A DNA stretch of 52,514 nucleotides from the NCBI GenBank assembly GCA_038330095.1, contig JBBQNQ010000011.1, forward strand, positions 1 through 52,514. The letters are read 5' to 3'. This document shows positions 25,201-32,452 of the stretch, in pieces; within the stretch, counting starts at the first letter, position 1, and every line of letters starts with the position of its first letter. Under the pieces are notes generated by a model. It saw only the letters and a program-made list of their open reading frames with translations, ran no database searches and had not been told where the DNA came from. The position numbers were made by a program, and so were the translations under genes. This stretch comes from JBBPZA01 sp038330095. Lineage in GTDB: Bacteria; Actinomycetota; Thermoleophilia; Solirubrobacterales; Solirubrobacteraceae.

Positions 25201-25550
25201 ACCACGACGACCGGGGGCTCGCCCTCCGGCTCGCTCAGGGCGTCCAGCGCGGCGATGCGCAGGCCGACCAGGTGGGGCGGCGGCGCGAGGTGGGACTCGT
25301 AGGTGACCCCGCGCGAGGGATAGAAGCGGACCGGGCGCGGATGAAGCCAGGCCCGCAGGTCGGCGGCCAGGTCGCGGGCACCGCGGTCGTCACCGGCGAC
25401 CACCAGCGCGGGGCGGTCCCCGCGGGCCTCGAGCACCGCCGCGATCAGGTAGGGCCGCAGCGACTGGGAGACGAACGCGCGACCGCCGTCCCGGGCCAGC
25501 GCCGCCGCATCACCGTCTTCTCGGAGGCAGGAAAGGAGCGATCGGAGCAT
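22203..25550 (-). CDS. mfd: transcription-repair coupling factor Mfd
   Basis: A 1115-residue ATP-driven translocase that removes RNA polymerase stalled at DNA damage and recruits UvrA. Domains in order: UvrB-like N-terminus with GGLLDLYPATEDRAVRVDLFGDEVES, the polymerase-interacting domain (FADLRTGDIVVHEDHGIARFAG), RecG-like helicase with Walker A GDVGYGKTEVALRAA, DEEQRFGV box and MSATPIPRTLQMSLAGLRDIS, and the C-terminal TRCF domain. ATG 25550 follows TAGACT by eight bases, and that TAG is the pth stop codon. Probably transcribed both from here and with rplY-pth. Confidence 0.98.
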   Translation of the reverse strand: MLRSLLSCLREDGDAAALARDGGRAFVSQSLRPYLIAAVLEARGDRPALVVAGDDRGARDLAADLRAWLHPRPVRFYPSRGVTYESHLAPPPHLVGLRIAALDALSEPEGEPPVVVVSAVALSEKVPDRELRPHGLSLSVGELVDLEELMSDLVAAGYERVDQVEDRGQFAVRGGLLDLYPATEDRAVRVDLFGDEVESLRWFSTYTQRSLGEAQRVEIAPAAELGPDERELAEIAALEAPEERPDVAELLPVDRFHPFLELAPADADVVLAAEEDVDPSLADLWQDVTAALHDADAHQLYVPPEEVLAQLERRAAVRLSSIEGDQVVKLRAQAADTPARSLREAEPELERLVRSGYRTLVTWPRRGSGERAAYNLTRLRPSWDGGRPDGAGDLRFAEASLRDGFVAPGLRLAVIPEHRLVRRRRGPAQPALGRRGALRSFADLRTGDIVVHEDHGIARFAGFETKTVAAVTRDYLYLEYAGDDRVFVPSDQLAKISRYVGAGGEHPPLSKLGGTQWDRLKARARRAAQELAGELLNLYAERKRRPGFAFPEDSDWLRQFEGAFPFTETPDQRDAIEAVKGDLEAPRPMDRLICGDVGYGKTEVALRAAFKVAESGKQVLVLVPTTILSQQHYGTFAERLKDFPFVVEQVSRFRSAAEQRAVVKAFSEGRVDILIGTHRLLSRDVRAKDLGLIVVDEEQRFGVKQKELMRQLRVKVDVIAMSATPIPRTLQMSLAGLRDISVIETPPEGRRPVRTYVGEYEESLVKTALERERDRGGQAFFLHNRVETIDETAERLRALCPELRFVVAHGQLGEHELEERMIAFLRGEADVLVCTSIIESGLDIATANTLIVEGADRFGLAQLYQIRGRVGRSRERAYAYLLYDAAAALTPEAAQRLAALSDYTELGSGVKIAMRDLEIRGAGNLLGDEQSGHVAALGFELYMQMLDEAVRGAGPADGEAGEEIEPVRLDVNVDAYVPADYVPYEQAKIDVHRRIAGAREVAELALLADELQDRFGPVPEPLSNLLDLQRARIKLGQAGARAVSFRGDRCAVTPIELDSVRARKLREALPGSLYEAGRSQFSLRVPEDPAQRFPTVVRAADALLEAVSEAVSEAA

Positions 25551-25558
25551 CCGATCCG

Positions 25559-25564
25559 AGTCTA
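25559..25564 (-). promoter_or_regulatory. putative -10 (TAGACT) sharing the pth stop codon
   Basis: Eight bases before the mfd ATG; the first three bases are the pth stop codon. Confidence 0.5.
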
Positions 25565-26155
25565 GGACGGCCCCGGTACCCCCTCGGGCGGCGGGTCGCC
25601 CAGGACGACGCGCTCGGCGGCGTCGCCCGCGCGAGCGACCAGGTCGCGGATCTCACCCGGCGGCTCGGTGAACCGGGCCAGGACGTATCCGGCGACCACG
25701 TCGGGGTCGGTGGAGTCCGGGCGGCCGACGCCCACGCGGACACGGGCGAAGTCGCGGCCGCCCACCTCGCGAACGATCGACTTCAGGCCGTTGTGGCCGG
25801 CGAGCCCGCCGCCCACGCGCGTGCGGATGTCGCCGAAGGGCAGGTCGATCTCGTCGTGGACCACGAGCAGGCGGTCGAGCGCGATCCGGAAGGCGCCGCG
25901 GGCGGGACCGACCGAGCGCCCGGCGTCGTTCATGTGGGTCTGGGGCTCCAGGACGGCAACGCGCGGGCCGCCCGGGCCGGTGCGACCCTCGGTCAGCAGC
26001 CCCGCGTACTTATCCTTGGGCTTGGGCAGCTCCCAACGCGAGGCGAGCTCGGAAGCGACCTCGAAGCCGACGTTGTGGCGGGTGCCCGCGTAGCGCGACC
26101 CGGGATTGCCAAGACCGACGAGGAGCCAGTCGATCCGGGGCGAGCCGAACGCCAC
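25562..26155 (-). CDS. pth: peptidyl-tRNA hydrolase
   Basis: Recycles peptidyl-tRNA released from stalled ribosomes. 197 residues with family motifs LLVGLGNPGSRYAGTRHNVGF (catalytic His), PQTHMNDAGRSVG, HDEIDLPFGDIRTRVGGGLAGHNGLKS in pieces. Starts at GTG 26155, only six bases after the rplY stop. The rplY-pth pairing is conserved across many bacteria. Confidence 0.97.
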   Translation of the reverse strand: MAFGSPRIDWLLVGLGNPGSRYAGTRHNVGFEVASELASRWELPKPKDKYAGLLTEGRTGPGGPRVAVLEPQTHMNDAGRSVGPARGAFRIALDRLLVVHDEIDLPFGDIRTRVGGGLAGHNGLKSIVREVGGRDFARVRVGVGRPDSTDPDVVAGYVLARFTEPPGEIRDLVARAGDAAERVVLGDPPPEGVPGPS

Positions 26156-26161
26156 CGGCGG

Positions 26162-26860
26162 CTACTCGCCGCCGGCCTCGCCCTGCTCTGCGTCGGCGGC
26201 CGTGGCGCCCTGCTCCTCCGCCTCGGCGACCCGCTCGCCGTCCTCGCCGACGAGCTCGGTCTCCTCTTCGACCACCTCTTCCTCCTCGACCTCGAGTCGC
26301 GGAGGCGTAAGGGTCGCCACCACGGTCTCCGCGGGGTCGTCGAGGATGGTCACGCCGGACGGCGCGGTGACTGCCTCGAGCAGCACCGTGTCGTTCATCT
26401 CCATCCCGGAGACGTCATGGACGATCGCGTCGGGAATCTCGGTCGGCAGCGCCTCGATGTTGATCTCGCGGGTCACGTGCTCGAGCACGCCCCCCTCTGT
26501 CACCCCTGGCGCCTCGTCGACGCCGGTCAGCTCCAGGGTCACGGTGGCGTGGATCGCCTGGTCCAGGCGCACGCGCAGCAGGTCGAGGTGAAGCAGCTGG
26601 CCCTTGACCGGGTCGCGCTGCTGGTCCTTGACCACTACCGGACTCGAGGACTCGCCGTCGAGGCTGAGGTCGAGTACGGCGCCCGCGTGGCTCAGCGCAA
26701 GGCGAAGCTGGCGCGACTCGACCTGGAAGGCCTGCGGCTCGCCGTCGCCTCCGTACACGACACCGGGCACCATGCCCGTGCGACGCAGGCGGCGGGTGGC
26801 GCGCGAGTTGGAGACCTCGCGACGCGCGACGTCCAGGCGTGTGGTCTCGGAGCTGGCCAT
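26162..26860 (-). CDS. rplY: 50S ribosomal protein L25/CTC
   Basis: Binds 5S rRNA. A 232-residue two-domain CTC form: an L25 core (RREVSNSRATRRLRRTGMVPGVVYGG) and the TL5/CTC C-terminal beta domain (VTREINIEALPTEIPDAIVHDVSGMEMND split in two strands), then an acidic Glu-rich tail of about 45 residues. ATG 26860, eleven bases after TACCCT and no Shine-Dalgarno. Confidence 0.96.
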   Translation of the reverse strand: MASSETTRLDVARREVSNSRATRRLRRTGMVPGVVYGGDGEPQAFQVESRQLRLALSHAGAVLDLSLDGESSSPVVVKDQQRDPVKGQLLHLDLLRVRLDQAIHATVTLELTGVDEAPGVTEGGVLEHVTREINIEALPTEIPDAIVHDVSGMEMNDTVLLEAVTAPSGVTILDDPAETVVATLTPPRLEVEEEEVVEEETELVGEDGERVAEAEEQGATAADAEQGEAGGE

Positions 26861-26871
26861 GGGCGGACGGA

Positions 26872-26877
26872 AGGGTA
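26872..26877 (-). promoter_or_regulatory. putative -10 (TACCCT), leaderless
   Basis: Eleven bases before the rplY ATG. Confidence 0.45.
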
Positions 26878-26933
26878 GCGAGCGCCGCCCGAGAGGGCGC
26901 GTAGGAAGGGCTGACGGATGGCGTCCCGAGCGG

Positions 26934-26939
26934 TACGCT
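26934..26939 (+). promoter_or_regulatory. putative -10 (TACGCT), leaderless
   Basis: Six bases before GTG 26946. Confidence 0.45.
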
Positions 26940-26945
26940 CCCACC

Positions 26946-27278
26946 GTGACGCCGGACGCGGAGCTGGTCATGCTCCTGGCGGGCCTCCACATCCTCGGGT
27001 TCGTCTTCGCCGCGCTGCTCTTCATCGGCCTGATGCGCGCCGACAACGTGTCGCCCTGGTCCCCCGACGAGGACGACGACGACGGCGGTGGCAACGACCG
27101 CCCGCCGCGTCCGCAGCCCAGCGACCCGCGCGGCGGCGGCCTGCCGCTGCCCGACGCGGTGCAGGCGACTATGCGGCTGCGCAGCCACGACCGCCTGGCC
27201 GACGTCCACCCCCGCCCCGCGCGTCGCGTTCCGCCCGAGCCCGGGCCGCGGCCGAGGGTTCCGGCGCGAGGCGAGTGA
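26946..27278 (+). CDS. small membrane protein with disordered tail
   Basis: 110 residues: one N-terminal membrane helix (LVMLLAGLHILGFVFAALLFIGLM), an acidic patch (DEDDDD) and a Pro/Arg-rich tail that looks disordered. No family recognised. Leaderless GTG start; the longer upstream frame lacks coding character and covers the divergent rplY start. Confidence 0.68.
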   Translation: MTPDAELVMLLAGLHILGFVFAALLFIGLMRADNVSPWSPDEDDDDGGGNDRPPRPQPSDPRGGGLPLPDAVQATMRLRSHDRLADVHPRPARRVPPEPGPRPRVPARGE

Positions 27279-27291
27279 GCCGCCAGGTTTC

Positions 27292-29259
27292 CTAGCGGGG
27301 CGCCGCGGCGGCGCCCGTGCCGCCGAACTGCTGGGTCGAGCTGTAGGACTGCTGCAGGAGGTTGAACACCGGCGTCCTGTTGCCGTTGAGGTCGAACGGG
27401 CCCTTGCGGTGGAAGGGCGGCTGGCCGAGCGGGTCACCGCCGGTGTAGCCCGGGCGCACGCGGAACCACTGCAGCGTCCAGTAGATCGCGCCCGAGAGGT
27501 AGGGCTTGCCGGCGAACACGCCGAGCGTGTAGCGCAGGTAGTCGTCCTGGAACTCGTAGGTGCCCTTCTCCTCCGGCGGTCCGCTGCGCGTGCCCTCCGC
27601 GCCGAACTCGGTGACCATCATCGCCTTGGTCGGATAGCACCGACGGATGAGATCGAGGAAGGGTCCGAGCAGCTCGCGGTCGGCCGTCGACCCGTTGGGC
27701 CCCGGGTACCAGCCGAAGTACGCGTTGATCCCCACGACGTCGAGGGGCCGGTAGGCCTTCGGGCAGCCCACCGGCCGGTAGCCGATCAACGCGAGGGCCA
27801 CCGGGCGCGTCGGGTCGAGCTCCTTGGCGGTACGCGTCGCCTGCCGGATCCACGCCGACTCCGGCGGGCCGGGCTGCGAGGCGAGCTCGTTGCCGATCGA
27901 CCACAACAGGATCGACGGATGGTTGCCGTTGGCGAGGATGTTCGAGCGCAGCTGGTCGACCCCCTCCGCCTGGACGCTTGCGAGCCGCAGCTGATCGCTG
28001 GGCGCAGCCCACATCGGGATCTCCGACCACAGCAGGATGCCCTTGCGATCGGCCTGCTCCTCGAGGTACGGGCTCCACGGCTCGTGGCTGCGCAGGATGG
28101 TCGCGCCGGTCTCCTTGGTCCACGCGACGTACCGGTCGCGGATCGCGTTGGTGACCGCTCCCCCGGTGGCGACGTTGTCCTCGTGCAGGCCGAAGCCGCG
28201 CACGTCGAGCAGCCTGCCGTTCAGCGAGAGGCGCCCGTCAGGGGTCACCTCGATCCTGCGGATGCCGCTGCGCAGCCCGTAGCCCTCGATCGCCTTGCCG
28301 CCGGCGGTGCCGGTGAGCTTGACGGTGTAGAGCTTGGGATCCTGGGGCGACCACAGCTTCGGCTTGCGGACGGTGATCGTGCGGGACAGGACGCCGGTGG
28401 CACCGGCAGGGATGCCCGCCGAGCCCAGCCGTATGGGCACGCGGCCGTAGCGCCCGCGCAGCGCGACCGTCTGGAAGCCGTCGGTGTAGTTGCGAAGCGT
28501 CACCTCGACCGCGACCCGGGCGGAGCCCTTGAGCTTGGGAAGCGTCGGGCTGACCCGGACGTTCTCGATGTCGACGCCCTGCACCCGCCGAAGGTAGACC
28601 TCGCGGATCAGCCCCGAGTGGTTCCACCAGCCGCCGCGGGGGAGGCCGTCGAGCGCAGCGCCACCCGGAGGCAGGTCGGTCGCCAGGCGGCGGCTGTCGA
28701 TCCGGACGACGAGCCTGTTGACGCCGCGCTTGACGCGCTCCAGCGGCACCTCGAAGGGCAGGTAGCCGCCGGCGTGCTCGCCGACCTGGCGGCCGTTGAG
28801 CCAGACGGTGGCCCGGTAGTTGGCCGACTCGAAGCGCAGGATCCAGGCGAGCCCCTTGCGCTTGTCGGGCAGGCGGAAGTCCTTGCGATACCAGCCCACG
28901 CCGCCGAGCATCGACTGGGTGCTGTTGTCGCCCGCGGTCCAGTCGTGAGGGACCTGCACCGGGCTCCAGCCGACCGTTGAGCTCTGGCGGTAGAACCGGA
29001 AGGCGATGCCTCCGTCGGTGGGGTCGCGACGAAACAGCCACTGGCCCCCGAGCAGGAAGCGGCCGTCGTTGCCGTTGCGGTAGAGGGCCTGCTCGCTGGG
29101 CGTGTCGGGGGAGTAGGCGGGCCCTGCCGGCGCCGGCGTCTGGGCGGGCGCGGTGGCTGGCAGCGCGGCGAGCGCCGCGAGCAGGACGAGCAGGGCCAGG
29201 GGCGACGTCGACCGCAGGCGACGCAGGCTACCTAGCGCCCCGGTGGAACGGGTCAGCAA
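27292..29259 (-). CDS. secreted glycoside hydrolase family 2 protein
   Basis: 655 residues with a signal peptide (LALLVLLAALAALPATAPA). Order: GH2 sugar-binding domain (VPHDW, WYRKDFRLP, VWLNGRQVGEHAGGYLPFE), immunoglobulin-like sandwich, then the TIM barrel with acid/base Glu in LLWSIGNELA and nucleophile Glu in MMVTEFGAEG. These phrases fit beta-galactosidase/beta-glucuronidase-like exo-enzymes; the sugar is not determined. It begins with TTG at 29259, overlapping the stop of the preceding membrane protein (TTGCTGA). Confidence 0.93.
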   Translation of the reverse strand: MLTRSTGALGSLRRLRSTSPLALLVLLAALAALPATAPAQTPAPAGPAYSPDTPSEQALYRNGNDGRFLLGGQWLFRRDPTDGGIAFRFYRQSSTVGWSPVQVPHDWTAGDNSTQSMLGGVGWYRKDFRLPDKRKGLAWILRFESANYRATVWLNGRQVGEHAGGYLPFEVPLERVKRGVNRLVVRIDSRRLATDLPPGGAALDGLPRGGWWNHSGLIREVYLRRVQGVDIENVRVSPTLPKLKGSARVAVEVTLRNYTDGFQTVALRGRYGRVPIRLGSAGIPAGATGVLSRTITVRKPKLWSPQDPKLYTVKLTGTAGGKAIEGYGLRSGIRRIEVTPDGRLSLNGRLLDVRGFGLHEDNVATGGAVTNAIRDRYVAWTKETGATILRSHEPWSPYLEEQADRKGILLWSEIPMWAAPSDQLRLASVQAEGVDQLRSNILANGNHPSILLWSIGNELASQPGPPESAWIRQATRTAKELDPTRPVALALIGYRPVGCPKAYRPLDVVGINAYFGWYPGPNGSTADRELLGPFLDLIRRCYPTKAMMVTEFGAEGTRSGPPEEKGTYEFQDDYLRYTLGVFAGKPYLSGAIYWTLQWFRVRPGYTGGDPLGQPPFHRKGPFDLNGNRTPVFNLLQQSYSSTQQFGGTGAAAAPR

Positions 29260-29720
29260 CTCGCCTCGAGTCCTATCGGAGCGCTGAGGTCGAGCAGCCG
29301 CAGCTCATACCCCGCCAGCGGGTCCCCGGTCCGCCGCGCCGTGACGCACTGGACCACCGGGAGGCGCCCGTCGGTCTTCCAGGCGACGCGCGTGGTCCCG
29401 GTCCGCGCTCCCAGGGCGAAGGGCGGGCTGCGCACGTTGAGCACCGCGATTCGCCCGGGCCGCCGCAGCCGGGCGACGGTGCGACGGACCCGCGCGGCGC
29501 AGACGGGCCGCCGGCGGCAGCCGTCGAGCAGCGAGAGGACGGTCCGCGCGTCGCCGCGCGCCTGCGCCTTGATGACGGCGACCGCTGCGCCCCGCTCGTC
29601 CGACCCCGCGCTCAGGATGCGCGCGGCCAAGACGCTCACCCCGAGAAAGAGCACGATCGCGAGGAGCGCGGCGAGCAGGATGCGCGGGCGACGGTGCACG
29701 TCGGCCCGATGATGCCGCAC
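29253..29720 (-). CDS. small membrane-anchored protein
   Basis: 155 residues: an Arg/His-rich start, one membrane helix (ILLAALLAIVLFLGVSVLAA) and an extracytoplasmic domain of about 110 residues with two Cys close together (CRRRPVC) and another two near the end. It looks like the NTF2-like lipoprotein-type domains (AVIKAQARGDARTVLSLL). GTG start at 29720. The stop overlaps the GH2 gene start, so they are co-translated. Confidence 0.68.
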   Translation of the reverse strand: MRHHRADVHRRPRILLAALLAIVLFLGVSVLAARILSAGSDERGAAVAVIKAQARGDARTVLSLLDGCRRRPVCAARVRRTVARLRRPGRIAVLNVRSPPFALGARTGTTRVAWKTDGRLPVVQCVTARRTGDPLAGYELRLLDLSAPIGLEASC

Positions 29721-29750
29721 GCCGGGGTGAGCGCCCGCAGCCGACCGCCG

Positions 29751-30473
29751 TCAGCCGCCGGTCGGCTGCTCGCCGTCGCCGTTGAGCTCCAGGAAGCGGT
29801 GCACGGAGGCGTCCTGGTGCTCGAGCCGCTGCACAAGCTCGTGCGCGTGCTGGGCGGCGGTGCGCTGGAAGTCCTCCAGGCAGCGCTCGGGGTCATCGGG
29901 CAGCGGGTACACGCGAGCGACTCCCTGCTGGGCGCAGACGATGCCCAGCCGCGGGCGCCCGGCGGCGAGCGTGCGCGCGCCGCAAACGGCGGTCACGACC
30001 AGCCTGCGCTCGGGAGCAACCAGCGCGGTCGGCAGCAGGCGGTGCGCGGGCAGCCGCACGTCCAGGCCGACCGAGCGGTCGATCGTGAGCGCACCGCCCG
30101 ACAGCTCCTGCAGCGGCTCGCGCCAGATGTCGAGCACGGTGTCGGCTCCCACCAGCGCGTCGCGCATGGCGCCGACCTGCTCGGCGTACAGCCGTTCGGC
30201 CTCCTCGCGGTCCTCGGCGTCGGCGAGGTCGAGGTCGCAGGACACGCGCATCAGGGCGTCGCCCGACACCGCCTCGCCCGCGCCGTGCCCGCCGGGCGCC
30301 ACGTAGGTCTGGATCGTCCCCAGGTCGCGGCGGCCGTGGAAGATCACCGTGACCGTCTCGCTCAGCGGCAGGCCACCGACCTTGAGGGCAACCGCCGCGG
30401 AGTCGTCGTCGTCGAGCAGCGCGCGCCGCAGCAGCCCGTCGGCGCGGTCGCCTGGGTCCTGGTCAGTGCTCAC
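29751..30473 (-). CDS. conserved hypothetical protein
   Basis: 240 residues, soluble and acidic. Phrases such as VALKVGGLPLSETVTVIFHG and LVVTAVCGARTLAAGRPRLG give no family that I recognise. GTG start at 30473 with AGGA nine bases upstream. It is the first of three same-strand genes leading to the GH2 enzyme and is divergent from the DUF4235 gene. Confidence 0.7.
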   Translation of the reverse strand: MSTDQDPGDRADGLLRRALLDDDDSAAVALKVGGLPLSETVTVIFHGRRDLGTIQTYVAPGGHGAGEAVSGDALMRVSCDLDLADAEDREEAERLYAEQVGAMRDALVGADTVLDIWREPLQELSGGALTIDRSVGLDVRLPAHRLLPTALVAPERRLVVTAVCGARTLAAGRPRLGIVCAQQGVARVYPLPDDPERCLEDFQRTAAQHAHELVQRLEHQDASVHRFLELNGDGEQPTGG

Positions 30474-30517
30474 GCGTCGGGTTCCTCATCCGGCGGCTTC
30501 GAACCTCCTCGTGTGGG

Positions 30518-30523
30518 TAGATT
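30518..30523 (+). promoter_or_regulatory. putative -10 (TAGATT), leaderless
   Basis: Seven bases before ATG 30531. Confidence 0.5.
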
Positions 30524-30530
30524 CTGCCGC

Positions 30531-30806
30531 ATGGGAGCGATCTACAAGCCGCTCGGCCTAGCGCTCGGGCTCGCGGCCGCCTCGCTGGGGCGCCTGATCT
30601 TCGGGAAGGTCTGGGGACTCTTCGACGACGAGGAGCCGCCGGAGGCGAAGACCAAGGAGACCGACTGGCCGAAGCTGCTGCTCGCCGCGGCAGTGCAGGG
30701 CATCATCTTCCGCCTGGTGCGCGTGTCGGTGGACCGCTGGGGCGCGATCGGCTGGGAGAAGCTGACGGGCACCTGGCCGGGCGAGCAGCGCGCCGACCCC
30801 GAGTAG
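30531..30806 (+). CDS. DUF4235 membrane protein
   Basis: 91 residues matching DUF4235, a family of small actinobacterial integral membrane proteins: YKPLGLALGLAAASLGRLIF as first segment, a charged loop, then WPKLLLAAAVQGIIFRLVRV and the family-typical DRWGA near the end. Function unknown. Leaderless ATG. The next gene follows 37 bases later on the same strand. Confidence 0.85.
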   Translation: MGAIYKPLGLALGLAAASLGRLIFGKVWGLFDDEEPPEAKTKETDWPKLLLAAAVQGIIFRLVRVSVDRWGAIGWEKLTGTWPGEQRADPE

Positions 30807-30843
30807 CTCGATTCCCTCCGGCTCGGACAGGGCGGCCGAGCTC

Positions 30844-31137
30844 ATGGACCTCCTCGGTCTCACCGAGGACGAGCTGTGCGCCGTGCTGGGCGTCGACGCG
30901 TTGGCCCTGCTCTCGGGTCAGGTCGACCACCGCCCCGAGCTCCCCATCCTGCTCGAGCTCCTGTCCGAGGCCCGCGAGCGCGCGGGCGCGCCGGTCCTGC
31001 GCCGCTGGGTCCGCGCCCCAGGTCCCGCCGGCCGGCCGCTGGACCACCTGCTCGCCAACGACTTCGCGGCCTTCGAGGACGCGGTGGCGACGCTCGCCGA
31101 GCGGGGCTTCGTCCTGCGCGGCGGGGGCGGCGGCTAG
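30844..31137 (+). CDS. orphan Xre/MbcA/ParS-type toxin-binding domain protein (tentative)
   Basis: 97 residues. The C-terminal part (RRWVRAPGPAGRPLDHLLANDF...AFEDAVATLAERG) resembles the DUF2384 domain with which MbcA/ParS antitoxins bind RES-type toxins. No RES-domain toxin gene is next to it, so it would be an orphan. The N-terminus (LTEDELCAVLGVDALALLSG) is short for a full DNA-binding domain. ATG start without a clear ribosome site. Confidence 0.6.
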   Translation: MDLLGLTEDELCAVLGVDALALLSGQVDHRPELPILLELLSEARERAGAPVLRRWVRAPGPAGRPLDHLLANDFAAFEDAVATLAERGFVLRGGGGG

Positions 31138-31153
31138 AGCGTCACGCCGGCCA

Positions 31154-32401
31154 TTACCTGCCACCCGTCGTGGGCCGCCGGTAGGACGGAGGATCCGACC
31201 GCGATCCCTGCGTCGCCTGCCAATCGCGCTCGAGCGCGACCTCGACGGGGACGCCGCCGTGATCGCGGCGGCGTGAGAAGTCCTCGTGAGCGGCGCCCAG
31301 GTGCGGACCGAGGTAGCGCCCGGCGATCTTGCCCGGCGGCCACCACAGCGCGTGATCGGCAACCGTGGAGTCCTCGCCTGCGCCGCCCGCGAGGCTGGCG
31401 CGCATGTAGCGCGGAGCCTCCCCGGTGAGCAGCATGCCTCGCAACACGGGGCGAAACGGTGATGGCGTCAGCGGCGCTCCCGCGAGCGCGGCCAGGTCCT
31501 CAGCGACCGCGTCGGCCTGCTGGGCTGCGATGCCGCCCTGCTTGACCGGGAAGTCGACCACGTCGCCTGCGGCCCACACGTTCTCGCAGCCGAGCACGCG
31601 GCCGTGCTGGTCTATCCGAAGGAAGCCGTCGCTTTCGGGCAGCCCGCGGATCGCGGGGCCGGCTAACCGCGGCAAGGCCACGACGCGCTCGGCGGCGACC
31701 GTCTCGTCTGAGGGGCCGAGGAGCAGACGGCCGCCGTCGACGGCCGAGGCGTAGGCCGAGCCGCGGAACACGAGTCCGCGACGCTCGAGCAGGCGGCTGA
31801 CCTCCTCGCTCGCCGCGCGCCCGAACAGCGCCAGCGGCGCGTCCTCGGGCGACACGATCGTGATGTCCGGCGACGCTGCTTCGTCGGAGACCGCCGTGGC
31901 GGTGAGCAGCGCCAGCTCGTAGAGCGGAAGTGGCCACGAGACGCCGGGCGGGACCACGAAGGCCACGGATCGCGCCTGTTGCGCACGGAGATCCTCCACC
32001 AGCCTTCGCATGGGCGGCGCGTCCTCCATCCCCCGGTAGGTCAATGCCCCGGGAATGGCCTCGACGGGCCGCGCGCCCAGAGCGACCACCAGTGCGTCAT
32101 AGCCGACCTCGCCGCCGGACCCCAGGAACGCAGTGCGCTCGGCGGCATCGACGCGTGTCAGCGCGTCGAGGCGAAATCGCGCGCCGCGGGCGACGGCGAC
32201 CGCCTCGACCGAATAGCGCCGCACGGCGCCCAGCGCGAACGGGGCACCCACCTCCAGGGGGCGGTAGACGAACTCGTCCTGCGGGGCGACGAGCTGGAGC
32301 GTCACGCGCTCCTCGGCCAGGTCACGCAGCGCGAGCAGGCACTCCAGGGCGGCGACGCCGCCACCGGCGATGAGGACGTGGAGCGGGCGTGCACCAACCA
32401 C
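31154..32401 (-). CDS. FAD-dependent pyridine nucleotide-disulfide oxidoreductase (SQR/NDH-2-like)
   Basis: 415 residues. N-terminal FAD motif (VLIAGGGVAALECLLALRDL), a second nucleotide fold (VVPPGVSWPLPLYELALLTA), and the late FAD motif VWAAGDVVDFPVKQGGIAAQQAD found in sulfide:quinone and type II NADH oxidoreductases. The catalytic cysteine pair of true SQR is not seen, so the substrate is unclear. GTG 32401 follows GAGG, 51 bases downstream of prs on the same strand. Confidence 0.85.
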   Translation of the reverse strand: MVGARPLHVLIAGGGVAALECLLALRDLAEERVTLQLVAPQDEFVYRPLEVGAPFALGAVRRYSVEAVAVARGARFRLDALTRVDAAERTAFLGSGGEVGYDALVVALGARPVEAIPGALTYRGMEDAPPMRRLVEDLRAQQARSVAFVVPPGVSWPLPLYELALLTATAVSDEAASPDITIVSPEDAPLALFGRAASEEVSRLLERRGLVFRGSAYASAVDGGRLLLGPSDETVAAERVVALPRLAGPAIRGLPESDGFLRIDQHGRVLGCENVWAAGDVVDFPVKQGGIAAQQADAVAEDLAALAGAPLTPSPFRPVLRGMLLTGEAPRYMRASLAGGAGEDSTVADHALWWPPGKIAGRYLGPHLGAAHEDFSRRRDHGGVPVEVALERDWQATQGSRSDPPSYRRPTTGGR

Positions 32402-32452
32402 CGCGCCTCAGCTACCCCCTCTCATCGCCGGCGCGCGCCCGATGTCTCCGGG

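Noticed and set aside
22575..25565. 996-codon open frame on the plus strand opposite mfd
   Set aside because: Pure antisense shadow of mfd caused by very high GC; mfd has all expected motifs.
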